From Oxalobacteraceae sp. CFBP 8761 (lineage in GTDB: Bacteria; Pseudomonadota; Gammaproteobacteria; Burkholderiales; Burkholderiaceae_D), in contig JACYUE010000003.1 of NCBI GenBank assembly GCA_014841595.1, positions 308,753-372,752 of the forward strand: a stretch of DNA of 64,000 nucleotides, given 5' to 3'. A program made the position numbers and the translations under genes. The notes beneath the pieces were generated by a model. It was not told where the DNA came from, made no database searches, and saw nothing but the letters and a program-made list of their open reading frames with translations. The first letter of the stretch is position 1. Each line of letters starts with the position of its first letter. Positions 32,456 through 42,211 of the stretch are shown here, piece after piece.

Positions 32456-34717
32456 TTATGCGCGCACTTCGATCAGCAATTCCTTCCGAAGCTTTCTAGG
32501 AATATTTAGCGCAAACCAAGCCACATCTTTAATATCGGCTGTATCGGGATCGCGTACGTTTGTGCCCAAGTTAAACTTGCGAAGCTGAAGTGAGATGCGC
32601 TCCGTGGAACAAAAACTTCTATCGTTAACAGCTGCAGCACTTTGGCTGAAATATTGATTTATAGGCGCAAAAGGATGAAGCTCGTTGACGCCACGGCCTG
32701 CCGTCCTTGTACGATAGCCCGGATGCAAATTGTTCATCAGGAATATGTCAGCGGTAAGATTGGGTTCCTTTGCCAACAAAGAGGCGACAGCAATCAACAT
32801 CGCACTATGCTCTTCCGCATCTACCGGGTCTCGGACTTTTACCTCCAGCAAGAAGTCCTCAAGCACTGCTTTTAGAGGGACCGGTTCGATAACAAAGTGC
32901 GGTGAGGAATCCTTACCTCCTTTGAACTGAGGATATTTGGCAGCGTTGACTGCTGCACCGTATTTGCTTGCCCACTCCGTCTCGATGTAAGAAAGCAGAA
33001 TCCGATTTGCCTTGGCAGCCTCTTCATCGCGCTGAAGGACATCAGGCACCATCCAGCCGTCAGCAGGAATACGTCGGGTTCCAAGGCCTACCACATTTGA
33101 CCGCGTTGGTTTGAGCATTGACGTAAGCACGAAGTCGCGACGCCATTCTGTGAGCGGTTTGCCCCGCGAGCTTTCAAGTGCACTTCTTACAAACTCCTCG
33201 TGTTCCACGTACTCAGTAAATGCATTTTTCACATTTTCTTGTACAAATACGCGGCACATGCCCAAATATGACTTCTTATAACCAAAAAAACGAGCTCGTT
33301 GCTGCAACGTATCAGCGGCAGGCGAAGTTCCTAAAGGACGAGGCATATAGGTCACACAAAGCCCTTCAACGGTATATCCTCGATCCAATTTTGCGCCGCC
33401 GACAAGAATCCAATACGGAGTGGACTTCCAATCGATTTTCTTTTCGGCGTCTTTCGTGCCGTTGACCAGCACGGGGTTTAGTTCGCTAAATACCTCGTCA
33501 ACCATTGCAACAATTAGCTCGTCAAGCGGTTTTATTTTTGGAAAGCTTAACTTGAGCGAATCATATTCAACTTGAAACTTTTTGGCGACATCTGCTAGCT
33601 TCGATTTATATTCACGTTCAACAATCGCCTTGAGTGATTTTAGAGACTTATCGATCCATGCCATGTAGAGAGTATGGGAAGTCGTTAACATCGCCGGATG
33701 AATCATCATTGAACGATTTCTATCCTTTTTTCTTTCACGAGTAATCGCATGGTGCGCGCAGACCAACAGAAAATATCTTAACGCGCTCACTAAGCTCTTT
33801 GGAGATCCAGAGAGCAAGTTATTCGCACCAGGCACTTCTTCAGACGGGATATTCTTTATTAGCTTAGTATTTTTCCCGAAAAACGATTTTCCACCTGTAT
33901 AAGCATCACCGGGCGTTACGAGTTCAGCAAACGAGGCATTCAAAAGGTCTGTCTGAGCAAGCAGCAGATTTGCCTGCGGGGTTGCGGTATATTGCAAGTA
34001 TGAATGATGTGGTATGAAATCTCTAAGAATGCAGATCTTTTCATAAGTCGCACTTGTGTCGGAGGGCGATACCTTGCCGCTGCGGATGCGAGCAGCTTGT
34101 GTATTGAGGCTCGCCTGATCACTCTCATCGTCGATTATCAATGCCGGAACATCGGAGATAGACAATTTATTGACTAAAGATGCCAGCGCTTCAAGATGCC
34201 CGCCATGCTTTAGTACAGTAATCAGAATAGCCTTTTTTCTCGTGGGGTTCTTCTTCCACGCATTAATCTTGTCTTCAATCTGTGACTTGGAATTGCTTGT
34301 TGGGTTGGAATAATGATACCAATTGTCGCCTTCATCAATGCCCAAGTCTTTCTTCAAACGATCCTCGGATTGATCGCGAAGATTATTTTTTGTGCCAGCT
34401 AAGACGATCACCAAACCATACCCGTTATCGCGGGCTAACGAAATAACGGTTTCAAAAGACATCGTTTTCCCGCTTTGGACATATCCAACTACAAGACCTG
34501 TTTCGCGCCCAGCCGGATCGGTCGGAGGCAAGCAACGCCCTAATATGCGTTGCGCCTCCTGTAACACAGAATTGACTCCATCGGTTAAATCGTCATAGCT
34601 AGGGCCGTTATGGTCTTTTGACTTGCTCTGCAAGAATTCTTCGGTAATCTCTCGTTTTTCAGGCACCCAACGAAGAGGCGGTTGCAACGTTTTCAAGATT
34701 TTGATCGAAGTAGCCAT
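32456..34717 (-). CDS. Z1-domain P-loop ATPase of an MZA-like restriction system
   Basis: 753 residues from ATG 34717, with AAAGGGA just upstream of the start. Walker A GYVQSGKT at 78-85 and Walker B-like ALIIDDESDQASLN near 185. The Z1 region is WILVGGAKLDRGYTVEGLCV then TYMPRPLGTSPAADTLQQRA and RFFGYKK, which has an SF2-like arginine-finger pattern. Z1 proteins are endonuclease-associated ATPases found with MutL/MORC-type ATPases and DNA methylases. The start is 8 bp after the GHKL gene stop. Confidence 0.88.
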   Translation of the reverse strand: MATSIKILKTLQPPLRWVPEKREITEEFLQSKSKDHNGPSYDDLTDGVNSVLQEAQRILGRCLPPTDPAGRETGLVVGYVQSGKTMSFETVISLARDNGYGLVIVLAGTKNNLRDQSEDRLKKDLGIDEGDNWYHYSNPTSNSKSQIEDKINAWKKNPTRKKAILITVLKHGGHLEALASLVNKLSISDVPALIIDDESDQASLNTQAARIRSGKVSPSDTSATYEKICILRDFIPHHSYLQYTATPQANLLLAQTDLLNASFAELVTPGDAYTGGKSFFGKNTKLIKNIPSEEVPGANNLLSGSPKSLVSALRYFLLVCAHHAITRERKKDRNRSMMIHPAMLTTSHTLYMAWIDKSLKSLKAIVEREYKSKLADVAKKFQVEYDSLKLSFPKIKPLDELIVAMVDEVFSELNPVLVNGTKDAEKKIDWKSTPYWILVGGAKLDRGYTVEGLCVTYMPRPLGTSPAADTLQQRARFFGYKKSYLGMCRVFVQENVKNAFTEYVEHEEFVRSALESSRGKPLTEWRRDFVLTSMLKPTRSNVVGLGTRRIPADGWMVPDVLQRDEEAAKANRILLSYIETEWASKYGAAVNAAKYPQFKGGKDSSPHFVIEPVPLKAVLEDFLLEVKVRDPVDAEEHSAMLIAVASLLAKEPNLTADIFLMNNLHPGYRTRTAGRGVNELHPFAPINQYFSQSAAAVNDRSFCSTERISLQLRKFNLGTNVRDPDTADIKDVAWFALNIPRKLRKELLIEVRA

Positions 34718-34725
34718 AATTCCCT

Positions 34726-36324
34726 TTAGCTGATAAAAGATGCGCCTCGGACTGCGCCACGCATTAAATAATTGAAATGGCCAAAAAAATTCTCTGGGGG
34801 ATCGCCTGAAATATCTTGCGACAAAACTAATGAGATACAAATCGCCGTCGATATGCGTAAAAGCAACTCTACATTCTCATTATTTGCTCCTAAAAACTTA
34901 ACTGAGAATGGATGCGCGAGGGATAGATCAACAATTAGTCGCCGGATTTGCTCACCATTGTCTGTTGGCAATTCAGCCCTGGATAAAGCAACCCAATCTT
35001 CAGCTGAGGGATCAACAGAGGTGCGAAGCGTTATCACCCACCGATAGATTCCATCATTAACTTCTACCGTTCTTTCAGATGCTTGTAAGGAACTGCTAAT
35101 CAGCTCCGTGGGGAGTTCTGCGGCAACGGTAGGATTTTGTTGAGCGTCAACGAGAAGCGGAGCTACATCTTTCTCAACATAATCAGCCACTGAGTTTGTA
35201 GCTGCTATAGCTTGGGTCTCAATATTTTTTTTGACAGGCAGCGCGCGATAGTTTTCAGCTTGCGCCAATAAATTAAGAGGTGGACGCTCGATTTCCGCTT
35301 TCAATTGCTCCAGAAAGATATCTTCGAACTCTTCCCAACGAAATCCATCCTTGGTATGGCTTACCTCAAAACCTTCTACATGCAATTCACCGAAAAGCCT
35401 TTGATACGGGTAGCTATTTGTCTGCTTGAAAACATAACTGGGCCTGTATGTTTCGTCGAAACTCCCTTCGATCAATCTGTCTCGGCGAAAAAGCGAGAAG
35501 CCTGCTAAGCTTGTGGACCCCACTTCCCGAAGTGCCACGAAACCGGTCACTCGCTGGCCACCGCCAAAGTCAAGATCGATATCCTTTTTCCATTCGAATG
35601 CTTCGGCATTTGCGACAGTCGCTTGAAAACCCGGCGATGTATATTCAACGGCATGAAGTACCTTTGGAGACTGATAGTTCAAAGGAGTACCATTCAGACT
35701 TAATTGGAGTCTTCCATCTCGTAAGAACACGCGATAAATGCTAGTCAAATGGTCTCGAATTTTCCCGATCGTCCGACCATGAGGTAGGTGGTGTAAGCCG
35801 CGCAGCGAAACAACCGTATAGTGCGTAGCGGCGTCAACATTTCGAACGGTTGTATCAAGGCTCTCGATCTTATTTTCAACAATGTTCTCAATATCGAAAA
35901 AAATCGATCGTTCTACGGACTCACTTATGGCTTTTGTTCGCACACTCCAAGTCTGAGCGAACCAGCACGCAGCGCTTTTCATGCCCATTCCAAATTCGGA
36001 AAGCCCGCTCCTGTCGGTAGGAACTTGAGCAGCTCTGAATGCGCGAGGAAAATCCGACTCCGTTATCCCGGCAGCGTTGTCGGAAATCACAATTTGGCCG
36101 GACCCAGACGTATCGATCTTGACGTCAACTTTTAGCTGAAATATCCCTCCATGAATAGCATTCAACTGCTCCTTATTTGCTATAGAGCTCTGCAAAGAGT
36201 TGTCGATAAATTCTGCAATCGCATACCAAGCCTTATAATTCAAGTGCCGAAGCACTGAAAGCATAGTTACTTCTGGGCGAATTTCGATGGATGGTAACCT
36301 GCTCAGTTCAGTATCATCCATCAT
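34726..36324 (-). CDS. GHKL ATPase (MutL/MORC-like) of an MZA-like restriction system
   Basis: 532 residues. The Bergerat fold is complete: [11 protein letters not shown] (residues ~36-45, catalytic Glu and Mg-binding Asn), ISDNAAGI (80-87) and [12 protein letters not shown] (108-119). These ATPases dimerise on ATP and are thought to act as clamps in restriction systems; family relatives gave rise to eukaryotic MORC proteins. The C-terminal ~250 residues carry no motif I can name. It overlaps the methyltransferase stop by 4 bp (ATGA), so it is translationally coupled. Confidence 0.88.
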   Translation of the reverse strand: MMDDTELSRLPSIEIRPEVTMLSVLRHLNYKAWYAIAEFIDNSLQSSIANKEQLNAIHGGIFQLKVDVKIDTSGSGQIVISDNAAGITESDFPRAFRAAQVPTDRSGLSEFGMGMKSAACWFAQTWSVRTKAISESVERSIFFDIENIVENKIESLDTTVRNVDAATHYTVVSLRGLHHLPHGRTIGKIRDHLTSIYRVFLRDGRLQLSLNGTPLNYQSPKVLHAVEYTSPGFQATVANAEAFEWKKDIDLDFGGGQRVTGFVALREVGSTSLAGFSLFRRDRLIEGSFDETYRPSYVFKQTNSYPYQRLFGELHVEGFEVSHTKDGFRWEEFEDIFLEQLKAEIERPPLNLLAQAENYRALPVKKNIETQAIAATNSVADYVEKDVAPLLVDAQQNPTVAAELPTELISSSLQASERTVEVNDGIYRWVITLRTSVDPSAEDWVALSRAELPTDNGEQIRRLIVDLSLAHPFSVKFLGANNENVELLLRISTAICISLVLSQDISGDPPENFFGHFNYLMRGAVRGASFIS

Positions 36325-37670
36325 GCGCAGACCTCAGCATGCGCGTCGGCCTCTCTTAGATGCGCCTCCAAATTAGCCAACAGCGCTGCAGCGACTTTTT
36401 CGACTACTGTTGAATTCACAGCATTGCCGAGAGCATGGAATGCCCTTGTTGGAGTAGATGGCAACGCCTTTAACCCATCAAGGCTCTGCAATTTTGCACA
36501 TTCTTGGGGTGTCATATATCGTCTTTGCCAAGCAATAATAGGGACTTGAGTGTCGGTCATTGCAATCAGACTGGGGGCCGTTGTACGACGCTTCACGCGA
36601 ACACCAGACGCCCTAAATTGCAGAACGTATTGCCAGATATCACGTTCTCCGCCTTTAACATTCCATTCAAGTTTCTGAAGACTCGACGGGAACTTAAGGA
36701 TGCTGGCCATCCACGGGTCTATCCACTCTTTATTGTCAGCATAAAACTGACGATTTTGACGAATAAAGTCGACTTTCCACTTTGGGAACTTGCGTTGAGG
36801 TGTCCGAGCATGGCTTGGTAAGGCCATCCACCGTTCTTCGAGGGAATGCAAGTACCCCATCTTCCGCCCATGACTCCCGCAAAAGCCCTTTATGCCATCC
36901 ATTCCAAAGTCCTCTTTCAACGCGAACGGCGTAGTCTCCTCGTAGGGATAAGTTGAACGCCATTCCATGGACCATAATGGGAACGATGGTAAATCAACAT
37001 CAGGAGGGCAGCGACGGAGAAAATCAGCCCAAACGCTCAAGCATTCGATGACTTGAGGAGAAAGCTTCCTCGCGTTCTCAGGGTGGTCGTCGAGAATCGT
37101 GTCAATTGATGTCTGTGCTGGAGTAACGGTGGGCCAAGAGAAATTCTCAAGCGGTATAAGTGAGCCAACGATATATACACGTTCTCGAATCTGAGGGATG
37201 CCAAAGTTATGCGGAGAAAAACGCTCAGCTGCGATATGGTAGCCAAGCCCCCCCGGACCTGTGCCCAATATTTCTTGAATTTCTGCCCACGTTCTTCCAT
37301 TATCGTGCTTCAATAAATTAGGAACATTTTCAAGTATAAAAAAACGGGGCTTTTTTTGTTCGAGAATTGCGGCGACATTAAAAAACAGATCGCCTTGTTT
37401 CGTACATTCGAAGCCGAGTTGTTCGCCAGCTTTGGAAAAAGGTTGGCACGGGAATCCAGCTGTTAAGACATCATGAGCCGGGATATCGTTTGGGGAAATC
37501 AACGTGATATCGCCCTCGGGACGAATACCGAAGTTGATCTTGTACAAATCTCTTAGATGCTCTTGCCACTCAGCAGCAAAGACGCATTCGCCTCCCATCC
37601 TGCTTAAGGCGAGATGAAATCCGCCGAGACCTGCGAATAAATCGATAAATTTGAATGGAGCTAGCTTCAT
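36321..37670 (-). CDS. DNA (cytosine-5) methyltransferase
   Basis: 449 residues with all main motifs: I ([12 protein letters not shown], 8-19), IV with the catalytic Cys75 (GFPCQPFS), VI (ENVPNL, Glu114), VIII ([11 protein letters not shown]) and X ([13 protein letters not shown]). It would protect host DNA while the downstream Z1/GHKL/DUF4420 genes restrict unmethylated DNA. The target site cannot be read from sequence. It is first gene of the operon. Confidence 0.93.
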   Translation of the reverse strand: MKLAPFKFIDLFAGLGGFHLALSRMGGECVFAAEWQEHLRDLYKINFGIRPEGDITLISPNDIPAHDVLTAGFPCQPFSKAGEQLGFECTKQGDLFFNVAAILEQKKPRFFILENVPNLLKHDNGRTWAEIQEILGTGPGGLGYHIAAERFSPHNFGIPQIRERVYIVGSLIPLENFSWPTVTPAQTSIDTILDDHPENARKLSPQVIECLSVWADFLRRCPPDVDLPSFPLWSMEWRSTYPYEETTPFALKEDFGMDGIKGFCGSHGRKMGYLHSLEERWMALPSHARTPQRKFPKWKVDFIRQNRQFYADNKEWIDPWMASILKFPSSLQKLEWNVKGGERDIWQYVLQFRASGVRVKRRTTAPSLIAMTDTQVPIIAWQRRYMTPQECAKLQSLDGLKALPSTPTRAFHALGNAVNSTVVEKVAAALLANLEAHLREADAHAEVCA

Positions 37671-38113
37671 ATTACAACCAAGGTTCTATTTAATTGAGTA
37701 GCTCATATCGCCCTCACAAAAAATACTGTTATTTTATACAGTATTGTGTCACTTCGGGTCAAGAAGATCAACAAAAAGTCAACTGTGCTCACTATAGTAC
37801 CTTGCGGCTAGGAAATGTAGTTAGTTTGTCACTTAGACATGTTTTCTTCGTTCCCATCCCTCTGCTGTTGAAAGACTTGGCTACGAAAAATAGAAGACTT
37901 TCAGCTTCAAAGCGCAATTTTTCCGCCTTTTAGTAATCTAAAACTTGCAAGAGTTATCATGGAAATTTTACATTAAGAAACGCATTTTTCTTTCGAAATG
38001 TCAGAAAAATGCGTCGTCAAAAAACTAACAACTTTAAATTAATCAATGACTTGCATGCATTTTCATAAATGTGTATGTTTCTTCACAACTTAGCAAGAAA
38101 CCGGAGCATATCC
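37671..38113. promoter_or_regulatory. AT-rich divergent region between the methyltransferase operon and the regulator/tns genes
   Basis: 443 bp with no credible gene (a plus-strand frame at 37694-37933 has poor codon use). The AT-rich parts near 37720 and 37960-38050 are suited to promoters for both directions. An operator for the adjacent gp16-like regulator would be expected here, which is inference. Confidence 0.45.
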
Positions 38114-38341
38114 ATGAACCGTACCGCTGATGATGTATTGCAAGATTTTAAATTTCGCGGCGTTTCTGTTGCTGAATGGGCAAGACAGAACGGGTTCACT
38201 CCGTCTTTGGTATACCAAGTGCTGAGAGGTCAGAGCGTCCCATCACGCGGAAAGAGCCACACAATTGCAGTACGTTTGGGCATGAAAGATGGAATCGTAG
38301 AGCACGACCTTGATTTTTCGACAAGCCGTTACCGAGAATAG
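38114..38341 (+). CDS. BcepMu gp16-like DNA-binding regulator
   Basis: 75 residues from ATG 38114, with GGAG upstream (GGAGCATATCC); the longer frame from 38069 has no ribosome site. MNRTADDVLQDFKFRGVSVA, then EWARQNGFTPSLVYQVLRGQ and RGKSHTIAVRLGMKDG. This is the small helix-turn-helix family typified by gp16 of phage BcepMu, in which a Mu-type transposing phage controls early genes. It sits between the divergent restriction operon and the tns genes, so it could regulate either. Another member in such a position is an appealing control switch. Confidence 0.75.
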   Translation: MNRTADDVLQDFKFRGVSVAEWARQNGFTPSLVYQVLRGQSVPSRGKSHTIAVRLGMKDGIVEHDLDFSTSRYRE

Positions 38342-38376
38342 GAGGCTAGAAAAAGAACTCATCTCTATAAACACAA

Positions 38377-38396
38377 ACGGACCCTCTCGGGTCCGT
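38377..38396. terminator. Hairpin after the gp16-like gene
   Basis: Perfect stem ACGGACCC / GGGTCCGT with loop TCTC, 36 bp after the regulator stop. No T run follows, so termination is possible but not strong. Confidence 0.55.
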
Positions 38397-38561
38397 CTGC
38401 GGTTGCAGTATCAGAAGACACGTACAACGGTTCGCACCTGTAGTTTCTTCTGAATGCAGCCCAGAGTCAAGTCACGCCATCATTTTTCTGAAGGTGCGTC
38501 ACGGTTACGCTCGCCAGGACTGGGCGTAACACCGTGCAACCGGACTACTTGGAAGACGACT

Positions 38562-39344
38562 ATGTCAGGAACTTGTTACACCAACCGCCTTACTCAAACA
38601 TCCCAAGTTTCTTTAAAGAAGCAATGCAACATCGATTCTGCCGATCAGGATTCAATCAGCGTCGACGCTACCGAGCTGCTCACTCAAATTGCGCAAGCTT
38701 TCCAAAAGTCACCTAACCTTGCTCGTGTCCTTCATGGTGACCGAAAAATTCGGCAGGGTGGCCGAGGCAGAAGAACCGCATTGTTCCCGAGCATGAAATG
38801 CGGCGGCAGTATTCCACTGGAGAGCCGACTTGAGCTTGCATATGCTGTAGTTCTGGAACGTTCCCCTAGCGTGCAGGAATATAGAACTCAGGCAATCCGT
38901 ATTCGCCTACCAAAGGGACGATTCGCGCACCCAGACTTTTTGATTCGAACGGCTTGTGGTCAAGTCGAGGTTCATGAGGTAAAGCCATCTATTGCACACT
39001 TGCCACAGGCTGACATTGATCGCTTCAGGTTGATCCGAAACGTACTTGACCAGGCTGGAGTGCGCTTCCAATTGATCGACGTGCACAGCTTACCGAGCCC
39101 GCGGATTTTGGAAGATCTACTGCAACGTTATGCGCGCGGTCACCTGCAAGCCTTCTCCCAAATGCAGATTGAACTGGCAAGATCGTTACTTACGCGTCAT
39201 GGTTGTAACTCGTTTGACGCAGCGTATCAGCTAATGGTTTTACATGAGCTCCCAGTGCAAATAATCGATTTCTTGAGTTTTCATCAGCAGTGGCCCTTCA
39301 ATCAACCGTCCACTGAAACGCTCGGGTCGCGAGGTGTCCGATGA
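38562..39344 (+). CDS. tnsA: Tn7-like transposase subunit TnsA (endonuclease)
   Basis: 260 residues from ATG 38562, with GGAAG upstream; the frame is open back to 38454. The PD-(D/E)XK nuclease triad of TnsA is visible: Glu91 in SRLELAY, Asp125 in AHPDFLI, and Lys141 in VHEVKPS. TnsA cuts the 5' ends of the transposon, and with TnsB cutting the 3' ends gives cut-and-paste movement. The C-terminal part resembles the TnsA winged helix. It overlaps tnsB by 4 bp (ATGA). Confidence 0.88.
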   Translation: MSGTCYTNRLTQTSQVSLKKQCNIDSADQDSISVDATELLTQIAQAFQKSPNLARVLHGDRKIRQGGRGRRTALFPSMKCGGSIPLESRLELAYAVVLERSPSVQEYRTQAIRIRLPKGRFAHPDFLIRTACGQVEVHEVKPSIAHLPQADIDRFRLIRNVLDQAGVRFQLIDVHSLPSPRILEDLLQRYARGHLQAFSQMQIELARSLLTRHGCNSFDAAYQLMVLHELPVQIIDFLSFHQQWPFNQPSTETLGSRGVR

Positions 39345-41254
39345 GCTCCGCTTTTGAACCTAAACTGGGAATGCGATTCACAATCCATGGTGCAAAATTC
39401 GAGGTCAGTTTCATTACTGATGGAACAGTTCGTTACTCAAGCTGTGCGGGTGGACAAGTCCATCGAATGCCCTACGCGAAATTTCATGACCTACAACTCC
39501 AAGGAGAGCTTCTCGTCGCTGATACAACCGATGTGCTCGTCACACCGCACAACTGCCAGGCGAGCATCCGAAAATATCGCTATATCGAGACAGCAATTCG
39601 GACACTACCACGCCCTTCCGCGAAAGGACCGCTGGCCGAAGTAATCGGGCTAGTTTGCGCCAGCCTTTCCGATGCAAAGCCGCCTTCGATCAGAACAGTG
39701 TCATATTGGATCGCTGGATTTAAGAGGCGCAAAGAAGAATCTCTTCCACCGTGCCATTCGCGTCGGGGAAATCGAACGATTCGCTTCGCTGTCGAAGTCG
39801 AGCAATTAATCTGCGAAGCTATTGAGCAACAGTTCCTCCAGCGTGAACACGGTGGCGGCGACGCAGTGCACAGTCACGTGATCGGCAAAGCGGCACAGCT
39901 CGGCCTTTGCGACTCTCACACCAGCAACGTTAGGCTCCCGTCTCTCCGTACAATCCAGCGGCGGATAAAGCGCCTTGATCCGTACACGGTCACCCGTGCC
40001 CAGCAGGGTGTATTAGCTGCCAGCAAAGTAGCTCGTGCAGCGGGGCGTTCCATCGAAGCGCGAAATTGCCTTTCCATCGTTCAGATGGACACGCATAAGT
40101 TAGATGTACTGGTTGTTGATCCGGATACTGGCGACGTGTTGGGGCGTCCGTTCCTCACAGCCGTGCTTGACGTACACACAAGGTGCATTGTTGGCACGTA
40201 CATCAGCATGTTCGATCCGAGCGCAACTACTGCTTTGGCTGCACTGAAGGACATGCTGGTCCGCTATGGCGTTCCAACGCTGATTATTCCCGACAATGGC
40301 GTCGAATTCGCGAACTCAGCATTTATCTTGGTGTGCAGTACGTTGAAGATAACGATTTCGCCAGCACAGTCGCGTGACCCGAATGGCAAAGCGCACGTGG
40401 AATCCTTCTTCAGAACGTTGACCATCGCGCTGATACAAAGCTTGGCGGGCACGACTTTTTCCAGTCCCGTGGCACGAGGCGACTATGATTCCAGTCGAAA
40501 TGCGCGGTTCACCATGCAGCAAGTCATGTCCTTCGCCGACGAGTGGATTAACGAGGTATATCACAAGACAGTCCACTCGCGAACCCTTCGTGCTCCAGCT
40601 ATCGCATGGGAAGAAAAAGCGAGAGTGATGGGTCCGATGAAACTCACTGCTGCGGAGGTGAATGTTCTGGCCAGACGGCCATATCAGCGATCCATCCATG
40701 GCGGCCGGGTTCAATTCGAAGGGCTGCACTATTATTCACATGCTCTTATCAGTCTTGAAGCGCAAGGCCACTCGAAAATTACGATCTTAATCGACGAGTT
40801 GAACCTGCAAACCGTCTTCTTCGAAGACCCTTCTTTGGTCGGTGAATACCTGATGGCTGAATCGACTGATCCCGGGTATACGGACGGTCTAACGATTTTT
40901 GCGCACATAGAGGCAATGAAGATCAAGAAAGCACTGTCCGACACGGACAGAAAGCGGTTCGGGCCTAATGCTAACCGTATCGCTCGCTGGACACTGATGT
41001 CGAGAATCCAGCATGAAAGCGAAGCAGCAAAGAAATGGCTCCGTAAGCTAACCAACGGTGCCGGCCGCAAGTCACATAAAGTCGATGCAAAATCGAATCC
41101 TCGTGAATGCAGCGAGTTTCTGCATAAAGACGAGGCCGAGCAAATTTATAGCCCCCAGCATACGCTCGCCCCCCTGCTCGCCTCAATCCCTCAGCAAACG
41201 TCGGAGGTAGGGTGGAGCGCTATTCCAACGATCCAGTCCCTAGAAACAGAGTAG
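39341..41254 (+). CDS. tnsB: Tn7-like transposase subunit TnsB (DDE integrase)
   Basis: 637 residues. The retroviral-type catalytic triad is Asp250 (VQMDTHK), Asp318 (IPDNGVEF) and Glu354 (HVESFFRT), with the 35-residue Asp-Glu spacing of TnsB/MuA enzymes. The N-terminal region contains helix-turn-helix stretches (RTVSYWIAGFKRRKEESLPP and RLPSLRTIQRRIKRLDPYTV) for end binding. A Mu-type beta-barrel follows the catalytic core. TnsB binds the ~18-bp end repeats and joins 3' ends to the target. The set is complete, so the enzyme looks intact. Confidence 0.92.
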   Translation: MSSAFEPKLGMRFTIHGAKFEVSFITDGTVRYSSCAGGQVHRMPYAKFHDLQLQGELLVADTTDVLVTPHNCQASIRKYRYIETAIRTLPRPSAKGPLAEVIGLVCASLSDAKPPSIRTVSYWIAGFKRRKEESLPPCHSRRGNRTIRFAVEVEQLICEAIEQQFLQREHGGGDAVHSHVIGKAAQLGLCDSHTSNVRLPSLRTIQRRIKRLDPYTVTRAQQGVLAASKVARAAGRSIEARNCLSIVQMDTHKLDVLVVDPDTGDVLGRPFLTAVLDVHTRCIVGTYISMFDPSATTALAALKDMLVRYGVPTLIIPDNGVEFANSAFILVCSTLKITISPAQSRDPNGKAHVESFFRTLTIALIQSLAGTTFSSPVARGDYDSSRNARFTMQQVMSFADEWINEVYHKTVHSRTLRAPAIAWEEKARVMGPMKLTAAEVNVLARRPYQRSIHGGRVQFEGLHYYSHALISLEAQGHSKITILIDELNLQTVFFEDPSLVGEYLMAESTDPGYTDGLTIFAHIEAMKIKKALSDTDRKRFGPNANRIARWTLMSRIQHESEAAKKWLRKLTNGAGRKSHKVDAKSNPRECSEFLHKDEAEQIYSPQHTLAPLLASIPQQTSEVGWSAIPTIQSLETE

Positions 41255-41257
41255 ACC

Positions 41258-42211
41258 ATGCTAAAAGAAAACCTGATAGCACGCGTGGCTGAACTCGACA
41301 AAGTCATCATCCTACACGCGGCTTTCGAGAAAGCAGTGCTAGGGATTGAGGAGTGTGTGCTGAAGTCCCGGCACTATCTTGAACCAGTCGGTAGTCTAGT
41401 TCTTGCGGAGGCCGGACTCGGGAAAACCACAGTAAGCCGCGCACTTTTGTCACGCATGCCGATCTCAACGGAATGCCACGCCCACGTTGAAAGGACAATC
41501 GTACCCGCCTTTTATTTCGAAATCCCGTCACCGGCTACTGTGCGGTCCGTTGCTGCAAGTATGCTCGAAGCACTTGGTGCGAACGCATCAACATCCGGTA
41601 AATCTGCACACTATCTAACAGAGCGGCTATGCATGTTGTTGGAGAAGTCTAAAACTATCTTGGTCTTTGCAGATGAAGTACACAATCTTTTTGGTAGCAA
41701 AAGCCAGTCATCTATAACGAACAGCCAAGTCCGTAACTGGATCAAAACATTAGTGAATCGGACTGGCATTTCTTTTTGTCTCGTGGGCCACCCTTCATTC
41801 GAACCGGTCCTAGCTGAAGACGATCAATTAGCACGCCGGTTCCCAATGCGATTTCACCTTTCACCGCTGACTCCTGGAGACCAAAGCCACCCAGGGGATT
41901 TAGTACTCTTCATGGACGAAGCCATTCGGAAAGCCAAACAGCGATTGGCTCTTGCATCAATTCCCCGATTTGATTCTTTATATAGTTCAACACAAGTGTA
42001 CGCAGCAACTGGCGGAATCCCATCATTTGTTATTTTGCTAATAAAGCAGGCCATATTAGAAGCGTTGAAATCGGGCACAGAGCATGTAACTTTAGAGAAT
42101 TTTTCGACAGCCTGGGATAGGGGGGCGACGGCGGCAGTTAGTCTAGTTACCGAAAATCCATTTAGGTTATCTCATGGCGCACTCTCTACGGCCATACGGA
42201 GACGGACGTGA
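41258..42211 (+). CDS. tnsC: Tn7-like transposition regulator TnsC (AAA+ ATPase)
   Basis: 317 residues. Walker A AEAGLGKTTVS (51-60), Walker B ILVFADEVHNLF near 134-145, and sensor-1-type GISFCLVGHPSF. This is the TniB/TnsC class that forms an ATP-dependent ring on target DNA and recruits TnsA-TnsB. It lies 3 bp after tnsB and overlaps tniQ by 4 bp, forming a four-gene operon. Confidence 0.92.
   Translation: MLKENLIARVAELDKVIILHAAFEKAVLGIEECVLKSRHYLEPVGSLVLAEAGLGKTTVSRALLSRMPISTECHAHVERTIVPAFYFEIPSPATVRSVAASMLEALGANASTSGKSAHYLTERLCMLLEKSKTILVFADEVHNLFGSKSQSSITNSQVRNWIKTLVNRTGISFCLVGHPSFEPVLAEDDQLARRFPMRFHLSPLTPGDQSHPGDLVLFMDEAIRKAKQRLALASIPRFDSLYSSTQVYAATGGIPSFVILLIKQAILEALKSGTEHVTLENFSTAWDRGATAAVSLVTENPFRLSHGALSTAIRRRT

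Noticed and set aside
38454..38561. Extended tnsA start at 38454
   Set aside because: The extra 36 residues are basic and low in family likeness; ATG 38562 has a ribosome site and gives a normal-length TnsA.
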